A stretch of DNA of 45,237 nt, from the NCBI GenBank assembly GCA_021801385.1, contig JAJYYC010000002.1:1-45237 (forward strand), written 5' to 3'. The notes beneath the pieces were generated by a model, which was given only the letters and a program-made list of their open reading frames with translations, did not search any database and had not been told where the DNA came from. The stretch comes from Microcaldota archaeon (lineage in GTDB: Archaea > Micrarchaeota > Micrarchaeia > Micrarchaeales > Micrarchaeaceae). Position 1 is the stretch's first letter. Every line of letters begins with the position of its first letter. Below are positions 35,707-43,327 of this stretch, piece after piece. The position numbers and the translations under genes are program-made.

Positions 35707-36276
35707 ATGGCTAGAAAGCTCCAGATAGGAGTGATGGGCTCCACATCTGATCTTAATTACACAGATGAAGTCGCGAAGGCCGCAGAAGAACTTGGGCGGA
35801 ACATAGCGAAGAAGGGTGGTATACTTTTCTTTGGAGCTGAAAAGGACTTTGATTCACTTTCGACTGCAGCTTGCAGGGGTGCCAAGAGTGCGGGCGGAAC
35901 GACTGTGGGGGTAACTTACGGCAAAAGCAAGGACATATGGCAGAAAAAGGATGTAGACATTATAATACCGTGTGGTCTCGAACGCGGTGGAGGTCGCGAA
36001 CTTGTTCTAGTGCTTGCATGCGACGCGATAATTTCGATAAGCGGAGGTTCTGGTACCCTTACTGAATTAGCAATTGCTTACCAGGCTGACATACCGATGA
36101 TTGCCTTAAATGGATTTGGAGGTTGGTCGGACGAACTTGCAGGTAAGTACTTTGACAATAGAAAAAGAAGAATGGTACTGCGGGCAAATACGCCAAAAGA
36201 GGCGGTAGAAATGGCATTCAGTGAAGCTGAGCAGTATAGAAAAAAATATGAAGAGGCCAAATCTAATAAAAAGTAG
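35707..36276 (+). CDS. LOG/TIGR00725-family (SLOG fold) protein
   Basis: A 189-residue protein with the Rossmann-like SLOG fold: GVMGSTSDLNYTDE near the start, a central ACRGAKSAGGTTVGV, and SGGSGTLTELAIAYQADIPMIAL (about 117-139), a variant of the PGGxGTxxE motif of lysine-decarboxylase-like LOG proteins. Relatives include cytokinin-type nucleoside monophosphate phosphoribohydrolases and DprA-related proteins. The biochemical role in archaea is unclear. It is convergent with hisG. Confidence 0.78.
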   Translation: MARKLQIGVMGSTSDLNYTDEVAKAAEELGRNIAKKGGILFFGAEKDFDSLSTAACRGAKSAGGTTVGVTYGKSKDIWQKKDVDIIIPCGLERGGGRELVLVLACDAIISISGGSGTLTELAIAYQADIPMIALNGFGGWSDELAGKYFDNRKRRMVLRANTPKEAVEMAFSEAEQYRKKYEEAKSNKK

Positions 36277-36284
36277 TTTCTAGA

Positions 36285-37160
36285 TCAGTCGATTATTTTA
36301 TGTATTGGGTATTCTACGATTCCCTCTGCACCAACCTCCTTTAGTTTTGGTATTATTTTTCTTACTATATTCTCATTGATCATTGTTTCCACAGCCACCC
36401 AACCCTCATTGCTTAACTCAGAGATTGTAGGACTGTTTAATGCGGGTAGTATAGGGAGCAGATCTGGAAGTTTTTTGCGCTGAATGTTGAGCTTTAGACC
36501 CACTTTCTCCTGTGCATTCAAAGCGCCCTTTAGCAACATAGCCATGTTCATTATCTTCTGGTTCTTCCACGTATCTCTCATGGATTCTTTGTTTGCGATT
36601 AATTTTGTATTTGATTCAAGTATGGTATCAAGTACCCTGAGGTTGTTTGCTATAAGCGAAGTACCAGTCTCTGTAAGGTCTGCAATCGCATCTACTAATT
36701 CAGGCACCTTGACCTCGGTTGCACCCCACGAGAATTCGATCTTAGCCTTCACACCCCTTTTCTCAAGATACTCCCTAGTTACGTTGACCAACTCTGTTGC
36801 AACCGTCTTGCCGTTCAAATCTTCAATAGACTTTATCTTTGAATTCTTTGCAACGGCAAGAACGAGTTTTACGGTCCCCATGCTAGTTTTTGAATATATC
36901 AAATCTTCTATTTCAACAACATTAGCTTTTGTTTCTATTATCCAGTCCTTACCGCATAGGCCGATGTCTAGTATGCCTTCCGCCACATATCTAGGTATCT
37001 CTTGTGCTCTTATTAACATACATTTTATTTCGTCGTCATCTATAATGGGTTTGTAAGATCTATCCTTTATGTATATAGAGTATCCCGCTTTCTTAAACAA
37101 CTCTATTGTCGCATTCTGCAGACTCCCTTTTGGTATGCCGAGAATCAAATTGTTTGACAT
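36285..37160 (-). CDS. hisG: ATP phosphoribosyltransferase, long form (HisG)
   Basis: A 291-residue HisG. ILGIPKGSLQ at the start, LDIGLCGKDWI, ADLTETGTSLIANNLR (PRPP-binding loop) and a C-terminal ACT-like regulatory domain (about 215-291) identify the long, histidine-inhibited form that does not need HisZ. It catalyses the first step of histidine synthesis. Only hisI of the same pathway is nearby, on the other strand beyond the M20 gene; the other his genes are not in this window. It diverges from the M20 gene across 177 AT-rich bases. Confidence 0.93.
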   Translation of the reverse strand: MSNNLILGIPKGSLQNATIELFKKAGYSIYIKDRSYKPIIDDDEIKCMLIRAQEIPRYVAEGILDIGLCGKDWIIETKANVVEIEDLIYSKTSMGTVKLVLAVAKNSKIKSIEDLNGKTVATELVNVTREYLEKRGVKAKIEFSWGATEVKVPELVDAIADLTETGTSLIANNLRVLDTILESNTKLIANKESMRDTWKNQKIMNMAMLLKGALNAQEKVGLKLNIQRKKLPDLLPILPALNSPTISELSNEGWVAVETMINENIVRKIIPKLKEVGAEGIVEYPIHKIID

Positions 37161-37337
37161 ATAATTACCAATTCATTTTGACGGCTATAGCGTACACATA
37201 TAACCATATAGTTTATGAAAGTTAAGGTTAAAAATATCAATAGGCATATTAGTCATAGAGTTACGTACTTTTGGTATAGACAAATATGAGTTCTGAGGTA
37301 GCATAAAACCAATAAGAGAGGTTATTAAGTTGATTAA

Positions 37338-38486
37338 ATGGTCGAAACCAGTCTAATAAGTTTGGCTAAGAAGCTCATTTCAATACCGAGCTATGTTGAT
37401 GATGAACATAATGAAATAGAATTGGGCAAGTTCATTTTAAACTATATTAAGAGTAATGCGCGCTACTTAAAAGCCAGTCAACAAGAAGTAATCGATGGGC
37501 GATTTAATGTTATCGCAAGCGATGATCATGAGCCGAGACTTATGTTTGTGTGCAACATGGATACTGTGATACCTTCGGCAGGATGGAAGCACTGCCGAGT
37601 TGATGAATCTGTTGAAGATGGCAAACTCTACGGGCTTGGCGCTTCTGATATGAAGGGTGCGATTGCGTGCGTGCTTGACGTGCTCACCGAATTTGATCAA
37701 ACAAAAGGTCTCATGCTACTATTTGACATTGGAGAAGAGCACCGGTTCGAAGGTATTAAAAAATTTCTTGAAGAGTACAATGTAAAACCAGAACTTGCTG
37801 TTTTTCCAGAACCCGGTATGGCAATAAGGAATGGACATAGGGGTGTTATAGATCTTAAACTTACGATATATGGAGTCACGGGTCATGCGGCAAGGCCGCA
37901 ATTTGGGAAAAATGCAATAACACTTGGGATTTCTGCCATCGAAGCTTCAATTAAGGATTTCAAAGCGTTTGATAATCCATCGTTTGCTAACACTACCTGC
38001 AATATCGCACATATAAAAGGGGGGATTTATGGGGGGAGTGATGAGAGCGGCAAAGCGATAATTTTAGAAAAGGGAAATAAGATACCTGACATTGCTGTTC
38101 TGCATCTCGATATAAGGACCGCATCTGAAAAACTTGACGGGAAAAAGTGCGTATCAATAATAAATACCCATCTTAATTCGATGGGGCTTAGGTTAGGTAA
38201 TGCCGAGGTAATGGTGGACTATGCGCCTCTTTTCATTCCTAGGTCTTTGTTAACCAAGGCGGAAAGATGTGCTGAAGCGGTTCTTAAGGGCAACCTATAT
38301 GCCGATCTTGGGCTGTTTGGATTTGGTGAAGGGCAGCTATTAAATAGTAAAAATGGAACACCATGTGTATATATTGGGCCTGGTTTGCCTGAGATGGCGC
38401 ATAAAGTTGATGAATATGTCATGGTAGAAGACCTTGAAAGGGCAAGGGAACTTTTTCGCAATTTAATACTAAGCTACTGCTATTGA
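37338..38486 (+). CDS. M20-family metallopeptidase/deacylase (ArgE/DapE-like)
   Basis: A 382-residue M20 protein. GLGASDMKGAIA supplies the bridging Asp, IGEEHRFEG the catalytic Glu pair, PEPG the next ligand and the lid domain starts at GHRGVIDLKLTIYGVTGHAARP. The first motif reads FVCNMDTVIP, so the usual zinc-ligand His of GHxDxV is Asn here. It may be a variant enzyme or use one metal. ArgE, DapE and peptidase functions cannot be separated by sequence; its place between hisG and hisI may only be neighbourhood. Confidence 0.8.
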   Translation: MVETSLISLAKKLISIPSYVDDEHNEIELGKFILNYIKSNARYLKASQQEVIDGRFNVIASDDHEPRLMFVCNMDTVIPSAGWKHCRVDESVEDGKLYGLGASDMKGAIACVLDVLTEFDQTKGLMLLFDIGEEHRFEGIKKFLEEYNVKPELAVFPEPGMAIRNGHRGVIDLKLTIYGVTGHAARPQFGKNAITLGISAIEASIKDFKAFDNPSFANTTCNIAHIKGGIYGGSDESGKAIILEKGNKIPDIAVLHLDIRTASEKLDGKKCVSIINTHLNSMGLRLGNAEVMVDYAPLFIPRSLLTKAERCAEAVLKGNLYADLGLFGFGEGQLLNSKNGTPCVYIGPGLPEMAHKVDEYVMVEDLERARELFRNLILSYCY

Positions 38487-38498
38487 GGACATGACTAT

Positions 38499-38813
38499 AT
38501 GGAGAAACCGGATTTTGAAAAGATGAACGGGCTTGTACCAGCGATAGTGCAGGACAGCAAGAGTTCTGAGGTGCTCATGATGGGATTCATGGACGAGGAG
38601 GCGTTCAAAAAGACGTTGGAGAGTGGCAAGGCAACCTTCTGGAGCAGGAGCAGAAAAAGGCTGTGGACCAAGGGAGAGACTTCAGGCAACTTTCTCTTGG
38701 TGGAAAGCGTGTACATCGACTGTGATAAAGATGCCATACTCTTAAAGGCAGTACCTAAAGGGCCAACGTGTCATACGGGCAATAGGAGCTGTTTCTTCAA
38801 GCGATTGAAGTAA
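38499..38813 (+). CDS. hisI: Phosphoribosyl-AMP cyclohydrolase (HisI)
   Basis: A 104-residue stand-alone HisI without the HisE domain. It has FWSRSRKRLWTKGETSGN, the Mg-binding DCDKDAIL and the zinc motif GPTCHTGNRSCF, all diagnostic. It opens the adenine ring of PR-AMP in step three of histidine synthesis. It lies 12 bp after the M20 gene and is probably co-transcribed with it. Confidence 0.93.
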   Translation: MEKPDFEKMNGLVPAIVQDSKSSEVLMMGFMDEEAFKKTLESGKATFWSRSRKRLWTKGETSGNFLLVESVYIDCDKDAILLKAVPKGPTCHTGNRSCFFKRLK

Positions 38814-38837
38814 CGGTGGTTCTTTATACAATTAATA

Positions 38838-39881
38838 TCATTTGCTGATATTTTTAGCCTGTATTCTCCTACGATGTTCTTCGGTTATTAGGGTGATAAA
38901 CAATCTTGTTCCATCTAAATCATCCCTATCGTATTGTTGCCGCCAAGAGTCTATTTTCTGTTCGTCAACCCGGAGGTAGTTTATAACTCCTTTTTCTGCC
39001 TTTATTTCATGTGTTATATCAAGTTGTTCTTTTCTAGCTTCTGGCGTATAATGTGAAAGGGCATTGAATTCCCTAAGTAAATAAAAATAATTATGTATAG
39101 TAAAGTTTAGGTTAGGTATCTGACCCCTTTTTATATAATATAGGATGTCTCCCGTAAGATATGATGCAGTGCAGAGGATCCGTTTGTAATCTGTTGGTGT
39201 GAGCTCCTCTTCTGTGTTTATTTTGTTGATTTTCACATAAAGCTGGAATAGTCGTTTAAGGATAGGTTTATTATTTAATATTTTAGCCATATCACCATAT
39301 GTAATTCGTGATTCAAATGCCATTATTTTGAAGTACCTATTCGTACTTTTTGCAAGGTTTTCATAATAGTCAAATCGGTGGTTAAGGTAATAATTTCTGC
39401 TAAGCTTCCTTTCAGTACCTCTTATTTCTGGGTCAAAAAAACAAAGACCAGAATAGATTGCAGCATTTTTTCTATATAACCTTCTTTGATAAGAATCGAA
39501 ATATCTGTGCCCAGATCCACTTAATTCTCTCTTCCTTACTTTAAAACCATCAACATCTGCTTCTTTTACAATTCTATGGATATCATTCTTAAATGCATCA
39601 CAAATCCCTTCATCAGTATCTATATAGAATATCCACTCTGCTCTACATTTATCCAATCCATACATCTGGTATGGTTCTGGATGCCCTAATGCAACCACAG
39701 GAAAGACTCGGACCCTATTCAACTTTTGTTCATCAAGCTGTTGCAAAAGTTGCCTTTTGTTAGTTGGAGTACTTGAATCTACTATGACAACTTCTGAAGA
39801 AAATGGATAAACGTCCTTCACCAAGTTGATTAGGTCAGGTATTCCATCCTTTGCAAAAATCAGCGTTGAAATATCAGGCAT
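38838..39881 (-). CDS. GT2-like glycosyltransferase
   Basis: About 347 residues starting at ATG 39881, with GGTG 5 nt upstream; an earlier in-frame TTG (39893) lies inside the preceding gene. The GT-A fold is visible as DISTLIFAKDG, EVVIVDSSTP, then the sugar-nucleotide/metal motif FYIDTDEGICD (about 88-98) and a later RRLYRKNAAIYSG acceptor region. The C-terminal 150 residues are helical. It overlaps the end of the 105-aa gene by 8 bp and ends the six-gene operon. The acceptor is unknown; in glycocin systems GT2 enzymes modify Cys or Ser of a peptide, which is why the neighbouring Cys-rich peptide matters. Confidence 0.75.
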   Translation of the reverse strand: MPDISTLIFAKDGIPDLINLVKDVYPFSSEVVIVDSSTPTNKRQLLQQLDEQKLNRVRVFPVVALGHPEPYQMYGLDKCRAEWIFYIDTDEGICDAFKNDIHRIVKEADVDGFKVRKRELSGSGHRYFDSYQRRLYRKNAAIYSGLCFFDPEIRGTERKLSRNYYLNHRFDYYENLAKSTNRYFKIMAFESRITYGDMAKILNNKPILKRLFQLYVKINKINTEEELTPTDYKRILCTASYLTGDILYYIKRGQIPNLNFTIHNYFYLLREFNALSHYTPEARKEQLDITHEIKAEKGVINYLRVDEQKIDSWRQQYDRDDLDGTRLFITLITEEHRRRIQAKNISK

Positions 39882-40191
39882 TTGAGCACCCAATATACGT
39901 TTTGTCTGTGAAACTCTGCTGTCCCGCTAGCGCTTTGGATGCACCATTTATGCGATTTGCATTCAGGAGCGATATACCTTCAGAATAATTTGTGTCTTGT
40001 GTCGAAACAAAATGGGCAAATTTAGAACCATCAGATGTATGCTTTTTTTGAACTTGCTCGTATTGTATAAGGTATGTGAGTATATGCATTATTTCCTTAT
40101 GCTTATGATCTACCAGAGTCGGATGTTTTTCCGATGGTGTTTTCTTGTTGTTCGTAAACACCAGTCGCGCCGTCTTCCTCTGATGTTTCAT
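39874..40191 (-). CDS. Hypothetical protein of the peptide operon (105 aa)
   Basis: A small hydrophilic protein beginning MKHQRKTARLVFT with no recognised domain; the middle is His/Lys-rich. It starts 9 bp after the Ntn hydrolase stop and overlaps the glycosyltransferase start. Weak resemblance to the 106-aa first gene of the operon is visible ([RK]T-x-RLV-x-T near the N-terminus and a later S-x-x-x-H...Y...L run), so the two might be distant paralogues. Function unknown; it could be a second substrate peptide or an accessory factor. Confidence 0.5.
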   Translation of the reverse strand: MKHQRKTARLVFTNNKKTPSEKHPTLVDHKHKEIMHILTYLIQYEQVQKKHTSDGSKFAHFVSTQDTNYSEGISLLNANRINGASKALAGQQSFTDKTYIGCSNA

Positions 40192-40200
40192 TATACTCGC

Positions 40201-40893
40201 CTAATTACTATTTGCAAACTTTTGATCCATCAGTTTCCATCTTCTGCATATTGACTCTAATAGTTTCAGATCTTTCGGTGAAAAAATCTTGATTTCTCCA
40301 TTATTTTTCATAGTCCATATTGATATGGGGTCTTCAATTCCAATCAATGTATTTATGGTCTCTTTAATTCCTCTATACATTACTGTTGTTGCAACCTTTA
40401 TTGTTCGAGTTACAGGCAGAAATGCATTCAGCATCGTGTGCATTGGTACCTCACCGCTGCCGCTGCAATAGTGCCCCACAGCGTCTATAAATTCGTCATG
40501 CGTATCACCTGACATATGCCATATTCTGAGTTCATTTGAAACGTCAAGCCCGCATAGAGCGATATTAAGTTTTGGTGTACCTTCTTCTTTTCCATTATAA
40601 GCAATGTAAGTTTCTTTAGCAGACCTTAAGATAGGAAATATTTCTCTTTTGATACTTTCCAAAGTCTGGGTATTTAAACCCTTATCCAATTCTTTTGAAT
40701 AACCTCTCAGAATATCCATACTTTTTTGTATTAGCCCTATGGTTCCACTTGCTATAAAGACCGTCCTATCTCCCATTTTATGAATTTTTTGTATATCGTG
40801 TTTAATATATCCACTTGTGGTGGCCATACTTGCCTTACCATCAGAGCCAATCGCAACCCCATCGTTACATTTCACGGCACAAACTATGGTCAT
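40201..40893 (-). CDS. Proteasome-like Ntn hydrolase (putative threonine protease)
   Basis: A 230-residue protein of the proteasome-beta/HslV-like Ntn fold. The chain starts M-T-I-V-C-A-V-K with no propeptide; removal of Met would expose Thr as residue 1. Counting from it, the conserved Asp17 falls exactly in VAIGSDGKAS and the Lys33 equivalent in DIQKIHK. FIASGTIG and DAVGHYCSGSGEVPMHTML fit the later subunit motifs (the GSG turn). It is not the housekeeping beta subunit by context: it lies in an AT-rich operon with a Cys-rich repeat peptide and a glycosyltransferase. Its ATG overlaps the upstream TGA (ATGA), showing translational coupling. Confidence 0.68.
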   Translation of the reverse strand: MTIVCAVKCNDGVAIGSDGKASMATTSGYIKHDIQKIHKMGDRTVFIASGTIGLIQKSMDILRGYSKELDKGLNTQTLESIKREIFPILRSAKETYIAYNGKEEGTPKLNIALCGLDVSNELRIWHMSGDTHDEFIDAVGHYCSGSGEVPMHTMLNAFLPVTRTIKVATTVMYRGIKETINTLIGIEDPISIWTMKNNGEIKIFSPKDLKLLESICRRWKLMDQKFANSN

Positions 40894-41414
40894 TTTCCCA
40901 CTTCTAGCAATTTTATTGCACTAATAATTTTTGCTGCAGCAGGTATCATATGTGTTTTGTAACCAAACCTTATTGCCTTATCAAAGGCATAGAATTGCAA
41001 TGGGGTGATACTGAGCTTAAAATCGGTAAGGGTGATAAACGTGTCCAATATTTTACTGATTTTACGTATAGGCTTTGAATTATTATCCAATGTTGATAGG
41101 CTAGACTTCCCTCTGATTAGATGGACAAGCGATTTTTCATTTCCTTCTCTATCTTCTAGTACTACTTTCTCTATATCTTTTGGGACTTTCCGTAGAAACA
41201 TAACAAACATTGGGCTTATTGTCATTCCGATTGTTCCAACCTCATTTATATATGAAAGTTCCCGTAACTTAATGTCATCATTTTTATCAAAATTGTTATC
41301 GGCAACCTTCCTAACAACTTCGGAAAGTATTCGGATATCTGAATTACATGCTGGACATGGCTGATACTTTGCCGCCAAATTCAGTTCTTCGTGTAGGGTT
41401 ATCAATGCTTTCAT
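40890..41414 (-). CDS. Hypothetical protein coupled to the Ntn hydrolase
   Basis: About 174 residues; I choose ATG 41414 over TTG 41423. A possible metal knuckle YQPCPACNSD occurs near residue 20. The rest is soluble with mixed helix and strand; FYAFDKAIRFGYKTHMIPAAAKII near the end is helical. No family recognised. The 4-bp ATGA overlap with the Ntn hydrolase suggests the two products work together, perhaps as an activator, adaptor or second subunit. Confidence 0.6.
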   Translation of the reverse strand: MKALITLHEELNLAAKYQPCPACNSDIRILSEVVRKVADNNFDKNDDIKLRELSYINEVGTIGMTISPMFVMFLRKVPKDIEKVVLEDREGNEKSLVHLIRGKSSLSTLDNNSKPIRKISKILDTFITLTDFKLSITPLQFYAFDKAIRFGYKTHMIPAAAKIISAIKLLEVGK

Positions 41415-41432
41415 GACAATCAAACCAATATA

Positions 41433-41454
41433 ATGAGAGGAAATTTCCTCTCAT
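41433..41454. repeat. Perfect 22-bp palindrome between the peptide gene and the 177-codon gene
   Basis: ATGAGAGG-AAATTT-CCTCTCAT is self-complementary over all 22 bases. As RNA it forms an 8-bp stem. It lies 6 bp after the stop of the Cys-rich peptide gene and about 20 bp before the next start, so it could act as an attenuator or processing site that raises peptide over downstream products, or as an operator for a dimeric regulator. Confidence 0.75.
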
Positions 41455-41459
41455 AAAAT

Positions 41460-41678
41460 TTATGACTCTAGTTTTGTTGATGTACCGCCTTCGCACCCAG
41501 GATGGCTGCATCCAGGATGACTTGATTCCAGTCTTGCCAACTTACCTGGTTCACACCCTGGATGTGAACATCCCTCATGTGGTGCTTCTAATCTTCTAAT
41601 GGATGTTATATCTGTCTTTCCTGCTCCCACAATCTGTGCCTGTTGTACAGGCATACCAGTTTTTCTATTCGTGTTCAT
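41460..41678 (-). CDS. Cys-rich tandem-repeat peptide (72 aa), putative precursor peptide
   Basis: A 72-residue peptide. Residues 1-28 form a non-repetitive leader-like part (MNTNRKTGMPVQQAQIVGAG...). Residues 29-48 and 49-68 are two 20-residue repeats, R-L-E-[AS]-x-H-x-GCSHPGCE-x-G, and a third, partial copy KLES ends the protein. All four cysteines are inside the repeats (C37, C42, C57, C62), each pair flanking SHPG. GTGAT lies just before the ATG. The gene sits in an operon with a proteasome-like hydrolase and a GT2 enzyme. A ribosomally made, modified peptide is one reading; a small metal-binding (Cys/His) protein is the alternative. No known family recognised. Confidence 0.65.
   Translation of the reverse strand: MNTNRKTGMPVQQAQIVGAGKTDITSIRRLEAPHEGCSHPGCEPGKLARLESSHPGCSHPGCEGGTSTKLES
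41475..41594 (-). repeat. Two in-frame 60-bp repeat units in the Cys-rich peptide gene
   Basis: The units are 41535-41594 and 41475-41534 (minus strand). Their eight-residue core is identical in protein, yet the DNA differs at synonymous sites (TGT/TGC twice, TCA/AGC, CCA/CCT, TTA/CTG). This shows an old duplication kept by selection on the peptide, not a recent slip. Confidence 0.8.
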
Positions 41679-41818
41679 AAAATCACGCGTTATATTTGAT
41701 ATCTACTACGAACTCTTTGAAACAGTAACTTACAGCTTGCATAAGTTTGTAATACCAGACCCCTGATCCGGTCTTCTGCTTTCGCAACTCCTGTTTTATA
41801 TTGCCATTTTTATACCGA

Positions 41819-42139
41819 TTAATAAAATCCCCTATTTTGTTCGCTGTCAATTTCAGACCAAGGCCAAAGCGCGCCAGTTTTTGGAAGCAGTTGTGACTCT
41901 AGTTTACTTTCAACACCAAAATAAGGTCCTGTTCTGAGCAAAATATGATGGGAAAGCATGCTATCCTCGTTCGGACAACTTGATTTATTATTATTTGACT
42001 TAACTATTTTGTGCCCACTAATCCTGCGCAGTAAATGAGTTAGCACAAGTCTCGTAGTTCGGGGTCTTGGCGTTGGGTTCGGAGTGGTTGATATGGTTTG
42101 CCCAGCCGATGCAGAGATCAATGCACGTTGTTCTCTCAT
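41819..42139 (-). CDS. Hypothetical first gene of the peptide operon (106 aa)
   Basis: A small protein with a Pro/Thr/Arg-rich N-terminal third (PNPTPRPRTTRLVLTHLL) and no recognised domain. The ribosome site GGTGAATAG directly before ATG 42139 and a TATA-like TTATTAAAA about 35 bp upstream (minus, near 42175) support it as a real, promoter-proximal gene. Its SKLESQ segment uses the same codons (AAA CTA GAG TCA) as the KLES end of the 72-aa repeat peptide. A 140-bp gap with no gene (41679-41818) separates the two. Confidence 0.5.
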   Translation of the reverse strand: MREQRALISASAGQTISTTPNPTPRPRTTRLVLTHLLRRISGHKIVKSNNNKSSCPNEDSMLSHHILLRTGPYFGVESKLESQLLPKTGALWPWSEIDSEQNRGFY

Positions 42140-42283
42140 CTATTCACCACAGTAAGGTTCTGAACCAAAACATTTTAATAATCTTCTATATTAAAATATA
42201 ATATAGTAAAAAAATATAATTATATTGAATATAAATAGAATTAAAACAAAATAATTAATAGTTTTTTATAATTTTATGGTTAT
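42140..42283. promoter_or_regulatory. Divergent AT-rich promoter region of the peptide operon and its putative regulator
   Basis: A 144-bp gap, almost all A/T between 42170 and 42270, with TATA-like elements for both directions (TTATTAAAA near 42175 for the leftward operon; TATAAATA near 42230 and TTTTTTATAA near 42260 for the rightward regulator). The divergent layout suggests that the regulator binds here. Confidence 0.5.
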
Positions 42284-43327
42284 ATGGCTAAAACTAAACT
42301 TGAAAAAGACGTGACGTTTAGCAAACTGTCTTACGAATTGTACTTAAATTCTAGAGTTCCGATTAGTGAACTTGTTGATAAACTCATGACTTCGCACCAG
42401 ACGACTTCAAGATACATTAAAGAACTGGAGAAAGACTATGGTCTAGATTATACCATAGATATTGATACAACTTTGCTAGGATTTACAGAGGCAAGAATAT
42501 TTGCCATAAAATTCGATGCAAGACCCGAAGTTAAGACCTTAAAAAATAGATTAATAAAAGATCATTATGTTCAAAACGCATATCTGGCCACAGGGGATTT
42601 TGATTTGATACTCCATGTGATATGCACAAGTGAAGTTGAGTATATTAAATGGTTATTTAAATTTAGAGTAGAATTTAGCAATTATAGACACATCATTAAA
42701 GTTGCCACTCTTAATGATGTTGCAGAAGGTTTTATGCCAATCCGGAATGAACTCATAAAATATAGTAATAAAATAAACGAAACGGAAAAAAAAATTATGA
42801 AAGTTTTACTTTCTAATTCTAGGATAAGACAGAAAAGTTTGATTAGACAAACAAACATTACTCAAATGAGAGTCATTTATGTATTAAAAAAATTGGTGGA
42901 AAGAGGCATAATAAGAAGATTTACTGCTACTATCCAGAACCCTAATAACAAAATATTTCTTTTTTTCGCCTTGGTTATAATTCCAAACCAGCATCATAAG
43001 CCACAATTGCAAGCATCTCTCATAAAAGAGATAATAAACAGAAAAGAAGTTAACCAATTAACAACAGATTATTCTGTGGTATATGATACTTCAGGTCATT
43101 TTGATTCTGTGTTCTTTTGCAATTTTAAAGATGGGGCGAGTTTAGATAACAGTGGCCCTAATCTTTTTAATAGAGTATGGGAAAGTGAATATCCTAAAAT
43201 TGAGAAAGCTATTCTGACAGATTTAGTTATAGGCAAGTGGCCATTTAACAATAATGCTTATAAACATTGGGAAGATATAATATTAAAAGAACTAAATCAC
43301 CCCACAAAGTATAATATCATACCGTAA
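42284..43327 (+). CDS. Duplicated Lrp/AsnC-like helix-turn-helix regulator
   Basis: A 347-residue protein with two tandem halves. The first has an HTH (about 8-50, YLNSRVPISELVDKLMTSHQTTSRYIKELE) and a RAM-like ligand domain (about 58-145). The second has an HTH at about 165-212 (IMKVLLSNSRIRQKSLIRQ...VIYVLKKLVERGIIRR) and another RAM-like domain to about 325. A single chain may therefore act like an Lrp dimer. It diverges from the Cys-rich peptide operon and precedes the DUF6879 pair, so it may control either. Codon use is strongly A/T-biased compared with genes before 35 kb. Confidence 0.72.
   Translation: MAKTKLEKDVTFSKLSYELYLNSRVPISELVDKLMTSHQTTSRYIKELEKDYGLDYTIDIDTTLLGFTEARIFAIKFDARPEVKTLKNRLIKDHYVQNAYLATGDFDLILHVICTSEVEYIKWLFKFRVEFSNYRHIIKVATLNDVAEGFMPIRNELIKYSNKINETEKKIMKVLLSNSRIRQKSLIRQTNITQMRVIYVLKKLVERGIIRRFTATIQNPNNKIFLFFALVIIPNQHHKPQLQASLIKEIINRKEVNQLTTDYSVVYDTSGHFDSVFFCNFKDGASLDNSGPNLFNRVWESEYPKIEKAILTDLVIGKWPFNNNAYKHWEDIILKELNHPTKYNIIP

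Noticed and set aside
37338-38486. Specific naming as argE or dapE
   Set aside because: M20 subfamilies cannot be told apart here; the altered zinc ligand and the his neighbours give no decisive clue.
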